A stretch of DNA of 40,946 nt from an uncultured Paraglaciecola sp. (GCF_913020055.1 NZ_CAJWCF010000034.1:1-40946); one strand, 5' to 3'. Shown: positions 1 to 9,334, counted from the first letter of the stretch. Made by a program: numbers and translations. Notes: generated by a model not told the origin, from the sequence alone.

Positions 1-810
1 CTTTTCGGGCACAACTGCGGGCGCAATAGTTTTAAAAACATACTCTTCTCTTGATTCAGCCAACATCAATACTTTGGTTTGTTCCTCAATTAATTGATAA
101 AAGGTTTCATGCATATTTATATTTTTTGTTTGACCTATTGCTTTTTGCAAATAATCGATACTTGTTTTCGCTTCATTCTTGTCTTCGTTCCTTAATTCTT
201 CATTAATATCTTTCAACAATAAATTTAACCATCTCACCGACATGTGAGGTGAATAAAACTCAATCGAAATAGATATGAAACCACTTTTAGGATCTTTATT
301 GACTTCCATTATTTCTAGAAATGCTTCATATATTTCTTGCGGTGAAGGCGCGTTTGACCGAGGTGGTTCCGGCTCTCGCAACCACTTATCGTTTTTTTCG
401 TCATATATATCTTCATCAATAATTAATTTATATGTTATTGGTTCGCTGCTCTTTGCAGCCATAAGTGGAATAACTAAATTGTGATTGAAAACAAAATCGT
501 TGATAAAGCGTTGTGATTTGATTACTTCAAGTGCGATGGCTGCTTTGTCTGGTCCTTGCGATTTACCTACATTAATACCCGCAATACTAGCTAATCCTCC
601 CAAATTTTTAGCTAATGAGCCTAAATCACCTTGTTCATCTTGATTTGCGACAGTTAATACTTTAGCTGTGTATAGGTTTGGCAATTTAATTGCGATAATT
701 ACTGAAACAATGCAGAATATTGAGCCCGTAATAATTATTATTAATTTTTTCTTAAAGACTTCATCCCAAACTTGGGTTAAAGATATTTCATCTGCATGTT
801 TTGTCGACAT
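1..810 (-). CDS. Wzz-family polysaccharide chain-length determinant (partial, runs off left edge)
   Basis: The reverse strand is open from an ATG at 808-810 to the window edge, 270 codons with no stop. A TAGGTG-type ribosome binding site lies just upstream. The protein starts with a short cytoplasmic segment (MSTKHADEISLTQVWDEVF), then KKK and a membrane helix at about residues 24-45, then a periplasmic domain. The last visible residues, APAVVPEK, are the typical proline-rich stretch just before the second membrane helix of Wzz proteins, so only the C-terminal helix and tail are missing. Family knowledge: Wzz/PCP proteins sit in the inner membrane and set the chain length of O-antigen or exopolysaccharide made by the Wzx/Wzy route. 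It is divergent from the wecA-like gene and opens an exopolysaccharide region. A PCP-2 tyrosine-kinase fusion cannot be excluded because the end is not visible. Confidence 0.85.
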   Translation of the reverse strand, partial: MSTKHADEISLTQVWDEVFKKKLIIIITGSIFCIVSVIIAIKLPNLYTAKVLTVANQDEQGDLGSLAKNLGGLASIAGINVGKSQGPDKAAIALEVIKSQRFINDFVFNHNLVIPLMAAKSSEPITYKLIIDEDIYDEKNDKWLREPEPPRSNAPSPQEIYEAFLEIMEVNKDPKSGFISISIEFYSPHMSVRWLNLLLKDINEELRNEDKNEAKTSIDYLQKAIGQTKNINMHETFYQLIEEQTKVLMLAESREEYVFKTIAPAVVPEK

Positions 811-1171
811 TTATAACACCTAAATACTTTTACTATGGATAAACAGTAGATTGAAATTATACCATCATCAGTTGTTTAAACACTTGGTTAATATTCTCTG
901 ACACGCAACTTTTAATAGGTTGGTGTATATTTTGTTCAATATTGCCATTTCTAGTTTATCTGATTTTTGCAATGCACAACATATTGTGTGCGATTAGTAA
1001 AATACTGGTAAATGTAGCGAATTTTGTAAGGAGTTTATTTAAATATTAATGAGTTGAAATTTGTTACGGTTTTGCTTCTAAGAAGTTGCTATAGTATACG
1101 TAAGAACAACATGCTTTACGTTGAAAGGTATGCTCACATTGATTATTGTATTTTAGGAGCTGGGATATTTA
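811..1171. other. Divergent intergenic region between wzz-like and wecA-like genes
   Basis: AT-rich, no convincing open frame. It must hold the promoters of both flanking genes. On the + strand a weak candidate is TTGCTT at 1072-1077 with TATACG at 1095-1100 (17-nt spacing). I saw no clear operator, no JUMPstart/ops element and no terminator. Confidence 0.4.
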
Positions 1172-2221
1172 ATGGAATTAATATCTAATACTATATTTGC
1201 TTGGGCATTTGCCATTGCTTGTTTGGCGATTGTTGGGCTTAGGCCTATTGCGGCTAATATAGGTTTAGTTGATAGGCCAAATGCACGGAAACGTCATCTT
1301 GGTCACGTGCCTCTTATCGGCGGCATAGCTATTTATTTTACTCTCTTAGTTGCATCACAATTATTTTTGCCTAAATCTCAATTGATAAACCTTTATTTAA
1401 TTTCCTGTTCTTTCATGGTGTTAATTGGAGGTTTAGATGATTTCTATGATGTAAGTGCTAAAATTCGCCTAGTTGCACAATTACTTATCGCTTCAATTCT
1501 AGTGCTCGGAGCAGGGCATGCTCTGTATGATATGGGAAACCTTTTGGGGTTTGGTAATGTGCACTTAGGTATATTTGCTTTGCCAGTTACGTTGCTGGCT
1601 GTTGCTACTGCGATTAATGCCTTTAATATGACAGATGGTATAGATGGCTTAGTCGGAGTGCTTGGTTTTGTAACATTTACTAGTTTGTGTGTTCTTTTTT
1701 ATTGGGCCAATAATGTAGAGCTATTTACTATTTCGGCAATCTTTGTAGCTGCATTATCTGCTTTTCTATTATTTAACTTAGGTGGTTTGCGACGAATCTT
1801 TGGAAAGATATTCATGGGTGACGCAGGCAGTATGATGATAGGTTTAAGTGTTATTTGGTTGCTGGTTTTAGGAACTCAAAATGGAGAGGTAAGTTTCCGG
1901 CCCGTTACTGCACTTTGGATAATTGCTATTCCTTTGATGGATATGTTTGCCGTGATGCATAGAAGGGTTAAAAAAGGAAAATCACCGTTGTCTGCGGATC
2001 GAGACCACTTACATCATATATTTATGCGCTTTGGTTTCTCGTCAAAAAGTGCGTTGTTGGCTATCAGTATGCTTTCGATAACTATGGCATGTTTTGGATT
2101 AGCTGGTGAATATTATGAAATTCCTGAAGGGTTAATGTTGTTGTTTTTTGTTTTTATTTTTATTGTATATGATTATTCGTTTATTCATATATGGAAAATT
2201 TCCCGTTGGTTTAGAAAGTAA
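1172..2221 (+). CDS. wecA: Undecaprenyl-phosphate sugar-1-phosphate transferase (WecA/MraY superfamily)
   Basis: A 349-residue polytopic inner-membrane protein that should transfer a sugar-1-phosphate (GlcNAc-1-P in WecA itself) from a UDP-sugar to undecaprenyl phosphate, the first lipid-linked step of O-antigen or exopolysaccharide synthesis. Visible family signatures in order: RPNARKRH at about 35-42 followed by a P..GG motif, the metal-binding DD at 89-90, NMTDGIDGL at 152-160, GDAGSM at about 210, and the C-terminal DRDHLHH motif in the last cytoplasmic loop. Length matches the family. The ATG follows TAGGAGCTGGG, a good ribosome binding site. It stands alone, divergent from the wzz-like gene and convergent with the gfc operon. 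The sugar donor cannot be told from sequence alone, so the symbol is by family resemblance; a dedicated exopolysaccharide initiator is the main alternative. Confidence 0.85.
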   Translation: MELISNTIFAWAFAIACLAIVGLRPIAANIGLVDRPNARKRHLGHVPLIGGIAIYFTLLVASQLFLPKSQLINLYLISCSFMVLIGGLDDFYDVSAKIRLVAQLLIASILVLGAGHALYDMGNLLGFGNVHLGIFALPVTLLAVATAINAFNMTDGIDGLVGVLGFVTFTSLCVLFYWANNVELFTISAIFVAALSAFLLFNLGGLRRIFGKIFMGDAGSMMIGLSVIWLLVLGTQNGEVSFRPVTALWIIAIPLMDMFAVMHRRVKKGKSPLSADRDHLHHIFMRFGFSSKSALLAISMLSITMACFGLAGEYYEIPEGLMLLFFVFIFIVYDYSFIHIWKISRWFRK

Positions 2222-2596
2222 AATCCTTGATTAAATTATTGAACGAAGCTTTTGCTAGATATCTCTAATCGAAATTTTTTCCCGCTTTCCACTCACATTA
2301 ATTATTGTTCTTTTATGTACTTATTAGATTGAAAAATTGAAAAGTATTAGTTTGTTTGGGGACGTTTTAAGGTTATCTGAAATTTCCAAAATTTAGCCTC
2401 TCTTGGTTGAAATCCCAGACTAAATTATTTTAATAAGGCTGTTTTTGAGCGTATTTGTTGGCGGGTTATAGTAGCCTTCAGGCCACAGATTGTATTAGCT
2501 ACTCGTTGATTGTCAAAGTGTCCGAATTATGTGGTATCCATTGTCAAAAACTTACGCAAACGTTGCTACAACTTAAATCAAAGCGTAAGTATTCAA
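2222..2596. other. Convergent intergenic region
   Basis: About 375 nt between two converging genes, with no credible coding frame. Its only clear structure is the terminator-like inverted repeat near 2550-2590 listed separately. A GGCGGGTTATAGTAGCC stretch at 2460-2476 superficially recalls an ops/JUMPstart element but does not match it. Confidence 0.5.
2545..2590 (-). terminator. Possible terminator after the gfc operon
   Basis: On the reverse strand ACTTACGC (2590-2583) pairs perfectly with GCGTAAGT (2557-2550), followed by a run of T. The loop is long (25 nt) but contains a small GTTG/CAAC hairpin. It lies just past the end of the yjbH/gfcD-like gene. The long loop keeps confidence moderate. 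Confidence 0.45.
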
Positions 2597-4723
2597 TTAA
2601 TTGAAAAGCGAGCGAGCTTCTGTGGTGTTATATAGTGTAATTGGTCGTATCAATGCCTGACCTCCATCACGCGCTATGGGTATCCAAGGTAATCGACCTT
2701 GGCCTTTTGATGGTTTAAGTGAGAATAAGTCGAAAGGAATGGATAAGTAAAAGCCTTTAGTAAAGCTTCCTTCGCCATACTCTTCTGAACTGACGTTAGT
2801 AAATGCAGCATATGCGCCAACTACTATTCCACTGTCAAAACGTTTTGCAAAATCGACAGTTACACCTTTGTCTTTAGCCAAGTATTGCCCGATATTAAAG
2901 GTGATTTGGGTTTTGGGTAAAAATGATGGTTGCCAATATATATTAGCGTGGCCAGTCAAAACTTTGTAGTCAAAAAAATCAAAGTCGTTTTCGTAGGAAC
3001 GCTGCTGTACATAATTGATATCAAAACCAAACGACAGATTGCTATCAACTGGGCGATAAAGTAGTTCGGCACCGGCACCTCCGAACATGGTTTCCAGATA
3101 CCCACCGTAAACTTGCGCATATAGGTTAGGAGCAATTCGGCCATTCCAATGTAAAAATAGATTCTCCATGGTGACTTCACGGTTAGATACATATTCTCGA
3201 GCATTGCTTCGCACTCTAGGTAAACTGCTTTTGGCGCGATCTGTAGTGAAAGTAAATTTTTCAAAATTTTCAAATAAATTGGCTTTAATCGTACCCGCTA
3301 TACTGCTTTTACCATTAAAACTATATCCACCGTTTATTAAGACACCAGCTTGGTATAGATAGAAATCTTCTGGGTTACCAAAAGTTTGGATCCAGAAAGC
3401 TTCGATGCCGCTGAAAAAGCCAGCGGTGTTTAACGGAGTATAATTGTCAACGGATACTTGGCTGAGATCTTGACGTCGGTATGTACTCGCCATGTTGGGT
3501 TCAAGAGTCTGATACTTGGCTTGTTTCTTAAACGCGTCAGCATCAATTACTGTTTCAACTAAAGGAATAGACCCTGCTGTACTGACAATTTGATAGGTTT
3601 TTACAGTCTCTGGTAGTTCAAACGCCATAATGCGGCCCATGCGCTCTATGGCTTCATTTTTATTTCGGTAACTAATCTGTTGGCCGTAAACTGTAAGTGA
3701 ATCTTCTTCGAAGCGAGAGTCATCTAACGCAAAACCCGCTTGATAATATAGATCTTCAATGAGGCGATTACGGTTTGTTTGTGTTATTGGAAAGTTATTG
3801 GCTTTAACTTTAAGTTGCCGAGGTTGATTATCAACCTTAACTTGGCGAAGAGTATGTAAATTAAAATTATAATTGACACCAAAACCTATAGTATTTCCTC
3901 TTTGATAATTGATGCTGAAGTCAAAGTTTTTCCAACTATAGGCTGCACCTATATTCCAGCGGCTTTCTTGTTTTAACTCACCCGCTCTGTCATTTATGTA
4001 GTTATTACCCTCGTACTCCAATTTTATTCGTAATGGCGCCCACGGAGTTTGATACTCTAACCCTCCAAATATTGAGGCAGGTCCTTTGAAAAAACGCTGA
4101 TAATCTATTTTTCCACCAAGACCAGAAAATCCTCCCGGCCTTTTACAAAAGCTATCTCTGAGATCACATAATGGGTTGGAGGTATTATCTGTAGTACCTA
4201 AATATCCCCAACCCATATTGAGATGGAAGTCGAAGTCACCATATTTTTTACTTAGTCCTACAAACTCACTTTCAAAAAAACCCGTTCCACCAAAATCTCT
4301 AAAACCTACGGACAGCTCCGGAAGGTAATAACTTTCCTCTATTAATCTGAACTTTACGTCAATGCCTTTATCTTTTAGAGTCTGGTCACCGCTAAAGCCT
4401 GGGAATGGACTATATAAACGAGTGCGTACATCAGTGTAACGCACTGTTGATTGTAACCATGGGAATAACTGTAAGGTTGCTGACCAGAAGCGGTACTCAT
4501 CGTTATCGGTATAACTTACATGTAAGTCACCTTCTGCCAACATACGTGATGTTGGGGTTTGTATAAGGCCAGTTCCACCGTGCACCATCAAAGAGCTTCC
4601 CATTGGTGAGAGATTCCAGGCTTCGTTAGGCTCTTGAGCTTGTATTGATGCAGAAAACATAAATGCGGTGATAAAGAATAAATACAATTTCATAAGTTTG
4701 TTGTTTGTCTTCTTAGAGCTCAT
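2597..4723 (-). CDS. gfcD: YjbH/GfcD-family outer-membrane exopolysaccharide protein
   Basis: A 708-residue exported protein with an N-terminal signal peptide (hydrophobic LYLFFITAFMFSAS, likely cleavage after SIQA near residue 29). The motif GGTGLIQTPTSRM at about 49-61 is typical of the YjbH family. The rest is rich in alternating aromatic/polar strands, as expected of an outer-membrane beta-barrel. Family knowledge: GfcD/YjbH is the large outer-membrane component of the gfcABCD (group 4 capsule) and yjbEFGH systems. The start is coupled to the upstream gene by a TAATG overlap. A second Met at residue 11 would also give a good signal peptide, so the start is not certain. It is the last gene of a four-gene leftward operon next to ugd-galU, which supports export of a uronate- or glucose-containing exopolymer (inference). 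Confidence 0.85.
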   Translation of the reverse strand: MSSKKTNNKLMKLYLFFITAFMFSASIQAQEPNEAWNLSPMGSSLMVHGGTGLIQTPTSRMLAEGDLHVSYTDNDEYRFWSATLQLFPWLQSTVRYTDVRTRLYSPFPGFSGDQTLKDKGIDVKFRLIEESYYLPELSVGFRDFGGTGFFESEFVGLSKKYGDFDFHLNMGWGYLGTTDNTSNPLCDLRDSFCKRPGGFSGLGGKIDYQRFFKGPASIFGGLEYQTPWAPLRIKLEYEGNNYINDRAGELKQESRWNIGAAYSWKNFDFSINYQRGNTIGFGVNYNFNLHTLRQVKVDNQPRQLKVKANNFPITQTNRNRLIEDLYYQAGFALDDSRFEEDSLTVYGQQISYRNKNEAIERMGRIMAFELPETVKTYQIVSTAGSIPLVETVIDADAFKKQAKYQTLEPNMASTYRRQDLSQVSVDNYTPLNTAGFFSGIEAFWIQTFGNPEDFYLYQAGVLINGGYSFNGKSSIAGTIKANLFENFEKFTFTTDRAKSSLPRVRSNAREYVSNREVTMENLFLHWNGRIAPNLYAQVYGGYLETMFGGAGAELLYRPVDSNLSFGFDINYVQQRSYENDFDFFDYKVLTGHANIYWQPSFLPKTQITFNIGQYLAKDKGVTVDFAKRFDSGIVVGAYAAFTNVSSEEYGEGSFTKGFYLSIPFDLFSLKPSKGQGRLPWIPIARDGGQALIRPITLYNTTEARSLFN

Positions 4724-5463
4724 TACTGCAACCTATTTAGGGCTAATGTTATTATTTGTTGGTTGATAGTAGTGAATTCTGGCTGAAACAAAGATTGCTT
4801 AAAGGGAACAAATAGTTGGCTACCAGGCATGACCTCTTGATGGGCTTTATTCCAATAAGCGACAGTAGCTTCCATTTTTCGACCGTCTGCCTGAATAAGT
4901 ATTGCGTAGTCTTGATTGGCCAAGTCAGTTCTAATTTGGTCAGTAATATAATGACTGACATCGGTATGACCTAAATGGGGGGTAAGCCTGGTTTTATTGA
5001 TTGCGCCAAACAGTTGTACAGTATTCTTTCTTTCAGTAAGTTCTAAAAAATATTTTCCTTGAGGAAGTAAAGGGTTTGCCACAGCTGAGATGCGAGCTAA
5101 TTCGTAATCTATTTTAATAGGCAGTCTTTGCGCTAAACGCCAATTGGTTATCGTTTTTTTTAGTTGCTCTAACGATGCTACTAGATTTGGATTTTCAGCT
5201 TGGTATCGTTTGATGACAACAGAAAGATTATTAATTAATAACTGACGTGTTTTTTCAAGTTCATTATTGTCTACTTGAAACAAGGCCGCACTCGGCCAAT
5301 ACCAACTCTGCGTATTTGCAAAGGGGGCTAAAACTTCAACTAAACGTGGTTCGTTAGTAAATTCATATTGTTCCTGATCTACAGTCACAGTTACCGCAGC
5401 CATTGAGGTTACCATTGTAAAGTTGCTTAACAATAATAAGCATATTATTAACGGGTTTTTCAT
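4723..5463 (-). CDS. gfcC: GfcC/YjbG-family periplasmic exopolysaccharide protein
   Basis: A 246-residue protein with a signal peptide (LIICLLLLSNFTMVTSMAA, likely cleavage near residue 23). The body resembles the GfcC/YjbG family, soluble periplasmic proteins with beta-grasp domains related to the SLBB-type domains of capsule exporter Wza. Segments that support this are NPLLPQGKYFLELTERK at about 130 and the C-terminal VMPGSQLFVPF (a polysaccharide-export-like turn). It lies between the gfcB-like and gfcD-like genes, 18 nt after the former and overlapping the latter by one base (TAATG), so the three should be co-translated. Role in exopolysaccharide assembly is by family; the polymer is unknown. 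Confidence 0.8.
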   Translation of the reverse strand: MKNPLIICLLLLSNFTMVTSMAAVTVTVDQEQYEFTNEPRLVEVLAPFANTQSWYWPSAALFQVDNNELEKTRQLLINNLSVVIKRYQAENPNLVASLEQLKKTITNWRLAQRLPIKIDYELARISAVANPLLPQGKYFLELTERKNTVQLFGAINKTRLTPHLGHTDVSHYITDQIRTDLANQDYAILIQADGRKMEATVAYWNKAHQEVMPGSQLFVPFKQSLFQPEFTTINQQIITLALNRLQ

Positions 5464-5481
5464 TATTGTTTTATCCGATGA

Positions 5482-6168
5482 CTATTGATTTAAACGCGCT
5501 ATTCTACTTAGATAAGTGATTTTAAGTGATTCAGATACTGGGGATATCTTCTGTATACTTTTTATTAGCCCCCCATTTTTGGTAAACCAAAAATGATTTT
5601 CCCAACTGCTGACTAAACGAACGTAATCAGAGGGGGCGTCATAATATACAGTTTCAACATAGTACATTGTATCTAAGTTGAGGTTTAAGGCTTGCAAGGT
5701 ATCTTGTTTAGCTTGGCTGAAAATTGATTTTATCGGATAGCCGTATTCATCACCTGTTCGGTCTGCTATACGTAACCATGAGTCTGGCAGTTGACTACTT
5801 TGTGAATCATCCGCTAATAATTTGAGTGGGTCATTTTCTATATTTGATAAATACAGCAGATTGTCACTAAAGCCTATAGTACGTATTAAACGACCCTTAT
5901 GCATAATGAGCATGGCGTTATCAGTTGACACCCACTTATGTTGTCCGTTTTCTATGTAGGCTAACGCCATTATAGCGGCTGCTCGATCTCCGCGTTTGAC
6001 TGAAATAATATCAACTTCTGATTGTTGCACTTCATCAAGTGTTTTTTGTGCATCAACTTGTTCTGCAAATGCAATTTGTAATGTTTGATAATATGCCTTG
6101 TAAGTGCCGCTGCAACTGCTTATTAATGTTGCAATTAATGCACTGAACAGTAACGTTTTTACTTTCAT
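5482..6168 (-). CDS. gfcB: GfcB/YjbF-family lipoprotein
   Basis: A 228-residue lipoprotein: the N-terminus carries a lipobox (LISSC, Cys at residue 19) right after a short hydrophobic stretch. The body, with RGDRAAAIMALAYIENGQ at about 60-77 and LIRTIGFSDNL further on, fits the YjbF/GfcB group 4 capsule lipoprotein family, and its length is about that of YjbF. It follows the gfcA-like gene after a hairpin terminator, so its expression relative to gfcA probably depends on read-through. Expected location is the periplasmic face of the outer membrane, with GfcC and GfcD. Confidence 0.8.
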   Translation of the reverse strand: MKVKTLLFSALIATLISSCSGTYKAYYQTLQIAFAEQVDAQKTLDEVQQSEVDIISVKRGDRAAAIMALAYIENGQHKWVSTDNAMLIMHKGRLIRTIGFSDNLLYLSNIENDPLKLLADDSQSSQLPDSWLRIADRTGDEYGYPIKSIFSQAKQDTLQALNLNLDTMYYVETVYYDAPSDYVRLVSSWENHFWFTKNGGLIKSIQKISPVSESLKITYLSRIARLNQ

Positions 6169-6211
6169 GTTCGGTTTTGCGTCCGGGGGAAGGGGGACTA
6201 AAAAATATCAA

Positions 6212-6238
6212 TAAAAAAAGCCGCCTCATGGCGGCTTT
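6212..6238 (-). terminator. Intra-operon terminator/attenuator between gfcA-like gene and gfcB
   Basis: A perfect 9-bp stem, AAAGCCGCC (6217-6225) and GGCGGCTTT (6230-6238) with a TCAT loop. Read leftward it is followed by a T run, so it is a textbook intrinsic terminator acting on leftward transcripts. It sits between the small secreted-protein gene and the three following gfc genes, which suggests the first gene is made in excess and the rest by read-through. Confidence 0.85.
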
Positions 6239-6254
6239 CTGAATATCTAAATTC

Positions 6255-6686
6255 CTACAATGTAGTCGTAGCTGTAACTGTTACAGGAGGAGTCATAGTA
6301 TTAGTTACAGTGTTCGTTACTGTGCTGGTTACTGTTGTTGTTACTGTGGTGGTAGTGGTGACTGGAACACATTCCCCGTCTACCAATTCTTCACCAGCTT
6401 CACAAACTGGCACGACGGTGTCAGGAACACACACGCCGTCAACCAATACTTCTCCAGTTCCACAAACAGGATCGATAGGACCAACAGGTTCAGGGGTCAC
6501 ATTCCCTCGATTATTCATCACCATAGCGGCTAACACCCCAGCACCAATAACGCCAACAACAATCTTTTCTTTTTTCATATCGCCAGATGCAGAGCTAGAC
6601 GCAGAACTTCCGCCTGGATTTTCCTGAGCAAATGCAGAACCTATTAGACATAAAGCTGCAGTTGCTGCCATAAGAATTTTTTTCAT
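6255..6686 (-). CDS. Small secreted Thr-rich protein heading the gfc operon (GfcA/YjbE position)
   Basis: A 143-residue protein with a clear signal peptide (MKKILMAATAALCLIGSAFA, cleavage near residue 20), a Ser/Gly linker, and a hydrophobic segment KIVVGVIGAGVLAAMVM at about 41-57. Next come two copies of a Cys-pair repeat, C.tGEvLVDGvCVP and C.aGEeLVDGeCVP (about 75-107). The tail is almost entirely Thr and Val in T-V-T / T-V-T-N-T-V units from about 108 to the end. The gene sits where gfcA/yjbE sits in known operons, and those products are also small exported Thr-rich proteins, but the Cys repeats are not something I recognise in them. Function unknown; a surface or matrix-associated accessory to the polymer is the best guess. 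The start has an AAGGAAG ribosome binding site. Confidence 0.65.
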   Translation of the reverse strand: MKKILMAATAALCLIGSAFAQENPGGSSASSSASGDMKKEKIVVGVIGAGVLAAMVMNNRGNVTPEPVGPIDPVCGTGEVLVDGVCVPDTVVPVCEAGEELVDGECVPVTTTTTVTTTVTSTVTNTVTNTMTPPVTVTATTTL

Positions 6687-7047
6687 AATACTTCCTTGGA
6701 TATAAATTTATTTATTTCACACATGAGCGTAGTTTAATTGAATACCCTAGCCAGCTCAATAGTTATTCGTAAATTGGCAGTTAAATTAGAAGAATATTCT
6801 CAATATCTTAGCGAATTTTGCGTGTTTACTGGGATTATCTCATCTGTAAGCTAAATTGTGTGACCATAACTACAAGAAGTTCCTGAAATAGAGTAGTTAA
6901 CTTGACGCTAAAGCCTAATAAATCATTTAAGCACATACACTCGAGTCATTACTTGCGTTTAGAGCCTATTTTTGCTCTTATTGCTTCCATTTTTTATATA
7001 AATTTAAGCATAATATGCTGAAAATTAAATTAAGGGATCTTAGTTAG
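6687..7047. other. Divergent intergenic region between gfc operon and ugd-galU
   Basis: About 360 nt of AT-rich sequence without a credible gene. It should carry the leftward promoter of the gfc operon, which I could not place, and the rightward promoter of ugd (listed). It places polymer-export and UDP-sugar genes under one shared regulatory region. Confidence 0.5.
6972..7000 (+). promoter_or_regulatory. Candidate sigma-70 promoter of ugd-galU
   Basis: TTGCTC at 6972-6977 and TATATA at 6995-7000 are spaced by 17 nt, giving a leader of about 40 nt before the ugd ATG. The -35 box matches the consensus only in part. Confidence 0.4.
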
Positions 7048-8388
7048 ATGAAAGTAACAGTATTTGGGATTGGATATGTGGGATTAGTGCAAGCAGCAGT
7101 GATGGCTGAAGTGGGTCACGATGTTGTGTGTATTGATATTGATCAAAATAAAGTTGACCGCTTGAAAGAAGGGCATATCCCTATTTATGAGCCAGGTTTA
7201 ACTCCTCTAGTTCAGTCAAACTATGAAGCAGGTCGAGTCGATTTTTCTACCGATGCGGCTCTTGGTATCGAACATGGTGAAGTGATCTTTATTGCTGTGG
7301 GCACCCCTCCTGATGAAGATGGTTCAGCTGATCTCAAATATGTATTAGCAGTGGCTGAGACCATAGCAACCCACATGCAGTCGCACAAAATTGTTATTAA
7401 CAAGTCTACTGTGCCAGTTGGCACTGCAGATAAGGTAAAAGCTAAAATAAACAGTACTTTATCTAACACAGGTAAATCTGTTACTTATGATGTGGTATCT
7501 AACCCTGAGTTTTTAAAAGAAGGGGCAGCGGTGAATGACTGTATGCGCCCTGACCGAATAATTTTAGGTACCGACAGCGAAACGGCTGAGAAAAAGCTTC
7601 GTGAGTTGTATTCACCTTTTAATCGTAACCATGACAAAATTATTGTCATGGATATCCGTAGTGCCGAACTAACTAAGTATGCGGCTAATTGTATGTTGGC
7701 CACCAAAATTAGTTTTATGAACGAAATGGCTAACCTTGCAGAAGTATTTGGTGCGGATATTGAAAATGTGCGTCGCGGCATCGGTTCTGATCCGCGCATA
7801 GGTTACCAGTTCATCTATCCTGGCTGTGGTTATGGTGGCTCATGTTTCCCTAAAGATGTGCAAGCGCTTGCTCGTAGTGCAACCGCTGCGGGTTATACCG
7901 CTAGAGTATTGGAAGCCGTTGAGGAAGTGAATTATGCGCAAAAGGAAAAGTTATTTGAGTATATTTCTCGTCACTTTTCTAGCGATTTAAAAGGTAAGAC
8001 AGTGGCATTGTGGGGATTATCATTTAAGCCCAACACAGATGACATGCGTGAAGCATCGAGCCGGGTTCTTATGGAAAAATTGTGGGCTGCAGGAGCCAGT
8101 GTTAAAGCATACGATCCTGAGGCGATGGAAGAGACCCAACGTATTTACGGTGGTCGTGATGACCTAACGCTAATGGGCACTAAAGAGGCTGCATTAGAAG
8201 GCGCAGACTTTTTGGTAATATGTACTGAATGGCAAGCTTTTAGAGCGCCAGATTTTGAATTGATAAAGCAGAAGTTGTCTATGCCTCTGCTGTTTGACGG
8301 GCGTAATTTGTTCGAACCTAAACTGATGATGGAATACGGATTGCATTATTACGCTATAGGTCGCGGTTTATCAGTAAAGGAACACTAA
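7048..8388 (+). CDS. ugd: UDP-glucose 6-dehydrogenase
   Basis: Oxidises UDP-glucose to UDP-glucuronate with two NAD+, supplying uronic acid for exopolysaccharide. The 446-residue protein has the N-terminal Rossmann motif GIGYVG (7-12), the NKSTVPVGT segment at about 118-126, NPEFLKEG at about 152-159, and the catalytic cysteine in [12 protein letters not shown] (Cys266). The C-terminal nucleotide-binding domain follows, with the [15 protein letters not shown] motif. Length is normal for this class. The ATG is preceded by AAGGGA. galU starts one base after the stop, so the two are one transcription unit that turns glucose-1-phosphate into UDP-glucuronate. No anomalies seen. Confidence 0.96.
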   Translation: MKVTVFGIGYVGLVQAAVMAEVGHDVVCIDIDQNKVDRLKEGHIPIYEPGLTPLVQSNYEAGRVDFSTDAALGIEHGEVIFIAVGTPPDEDGSADLKYVLAVAETIATHMQSHKIVINKSTVPVGTADKVKAKINSTLSNTGKSVTYDVVSNPEFLKEGAAVNDCMRPDRIILGTDSETAEKKLRELYSPFNRNHDKIIVMDIRSAELTKYAANCMLATKISFMNEMANLAEVFGADIENVRRGIGSDPRIGYQFIYPGCGYGGSCFPKDVQALARSATAAGYTARVLEAVEEVNYAQKEKLFEYISRHFSSDLKGKTVALWGLSFKPNTDDMREASSRVLMEKLWAAGASVKAYDPEAMEETQRIYGGRDDLTLMGTKEAALEGADFLVICTEWQAFRAPDFELIKQKLSMPLLFDGRNLFEPKLMMEYGLHYYAIGRGLSVKEH

Positions 8389-8389
8389 T

Positions 8390-9283
8390 ATGAGTCAAGT
8401 AAAAAAAGCAGTTATCCCCGTAGCAGGATTGGGAACAAGAATGCTTCCAGCCACTAAGGCTATTCCTAAAGAAATGCTACCAGTGGTGGATAAACCTCTT
8501 ATCCAATATGTAGTGGCTGAGTGTGTTGCAGCGGGGATCAAAGAAATCATATTGGTTACCCATGCGAGTAAAAACAGTATCGAAAACCATTTTGATACAA
8601 GTTTTGAACTTGAAGCCACATTGGAGAAAAGGGTTAAGCGTCAATTATTAGAGGCCGTACAAGCTATTTGTCCTAAAGACGTGACGATTATGCATGTACG
8701 TCAAGGCGTAGCAAAAGGCTTAGGCCATGCCGTGTTGTGTGCTCGTCCTATGGTAGGTGATGCACCCTTTGCGGTGGTGCTACCGGATGTGATTATCGAT
8801 GAATACACTAGTAACCTTAAAAAAGACAATTTAGCGGATATGGTGGCTAAGTTTAATACTAGCCGCGTTAGCCAGATTATGGTTGAGCAAGTTCCTCACG
8901 AAGATGTGAGTAAATATGGCGTAGTTGATTTAGAAGGCCTGGAGTTGAAACAAGGCGAGTCGGGCAAAATTCACGGAATGGTGGAAAAACCGGACTTAGA
9001 AGATGCTCCTTCTGATTTGGCTGTAGTGGGCCGTTATGTGTTGTCTGGAAAAATTTGGGATTTACTAGAATTCACTCCTCCGGGAGCTGGTGACGAAGTG
9101 CAGCTTACAGATGCCATATCATCTCTTATGAAAACAGAACAAGTTGATGCCTATTATATGAAAGGTAGAAGCCATGATTGTGGCAGCAAATTAGGCTATA
9201 TGACTGCAAATGTCGAATATGCTTTGCGTCACCCCGAGTTAGGTGACGAATTTAAATCATTCCTATCAGGCTTAAAGCTATAA
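8390..9283 (+). CDS. galU: UTP-glucose-1-phosphate uridylyltransferase
   Basis: Makes UDP-glucose from UTP and glucose-1-phosphate in the cytoplasm. The 297-residue protein has the nucleotidyltransferase signature [20 protein letters not shown] at about 13-32, then VDKPLIQY, the VVLPDVIID metal/nucleotide segment and [11 protein letters not shown], all typical of GalU (E. coli GalU is about 300 residues). The ribosome binding site AAGGA lies inside the end of ugd. Its product is the substrate of Ugd, which explains the pairing. It is followed by a strong hairpin terminator. Confidence 0.96.
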   Translation: MSQVKKAVIPVAGLGTRMLPATKAIPKEMLPVVDKPLIQYVVAECVAAGIKEIILVTHASKNSIENHFDTSFELEATLEKRVKRQLLEAVQAICPKDVTIMHVRQGVAKGLGHAVLCARPMVGDAPFAVVLPDVIIDEYTSNLKKDNLADMVAKFNTSRVSQIMVEQVPHEDVSKYGVVDLEGLELKQGESGKIHGMVEKPDLEDAPSDLAVVGRYVLSGKIWDLLEFTPPGAGDEVQLTDAISSLMKTEQVDAYYMKGRSHDCGSKLGYMTANVEYALRHPELGDEFKSFLSGLKL

Positions 9284-9289
9284 TAAACA

Positions 9290-9324
9290 GGCCGCTCACT
9301 GTAATAGTGAGCGGCCTAAATTTT
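9290..9324 (+). terminator. Terminator after galU
   Basis: A perfect 11-bp stem, GGCCGCTCACT (9290-9300) and AGTGAGCGGCC (9306-9316) with a 5-nt loop, followed by TAAATTTT. It lies between galU and the converging comEA-like gene. The T run is poor, but the stem is very stable and may serve both directions. Confidence 0.8.
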
Positions 9325-9334
9325 GAACCGATTT

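Noticed and set aside
275..484. Rightward 69-residue frame near the left edge.
   Set aside because: Antisense to the Wzz-like gene, which is open through the whole stretch and carries family features.
2460..2476. Possible JUMPstart/ops element.
   Set aside because: GGCGGGTTATAGTAGCC differs from the ops core GGCGGTAG and is not placed upstream of an exopolysaccharide operon start.
6310..6627. Rightward 105-residue frame opposite the Thr-rich secreted protein.
   Set aside because: It is the antisense reading of the Thr/Val and Gly/Ser codons of the leftward gene, which has a signal peptide and a good ribosome binding site.
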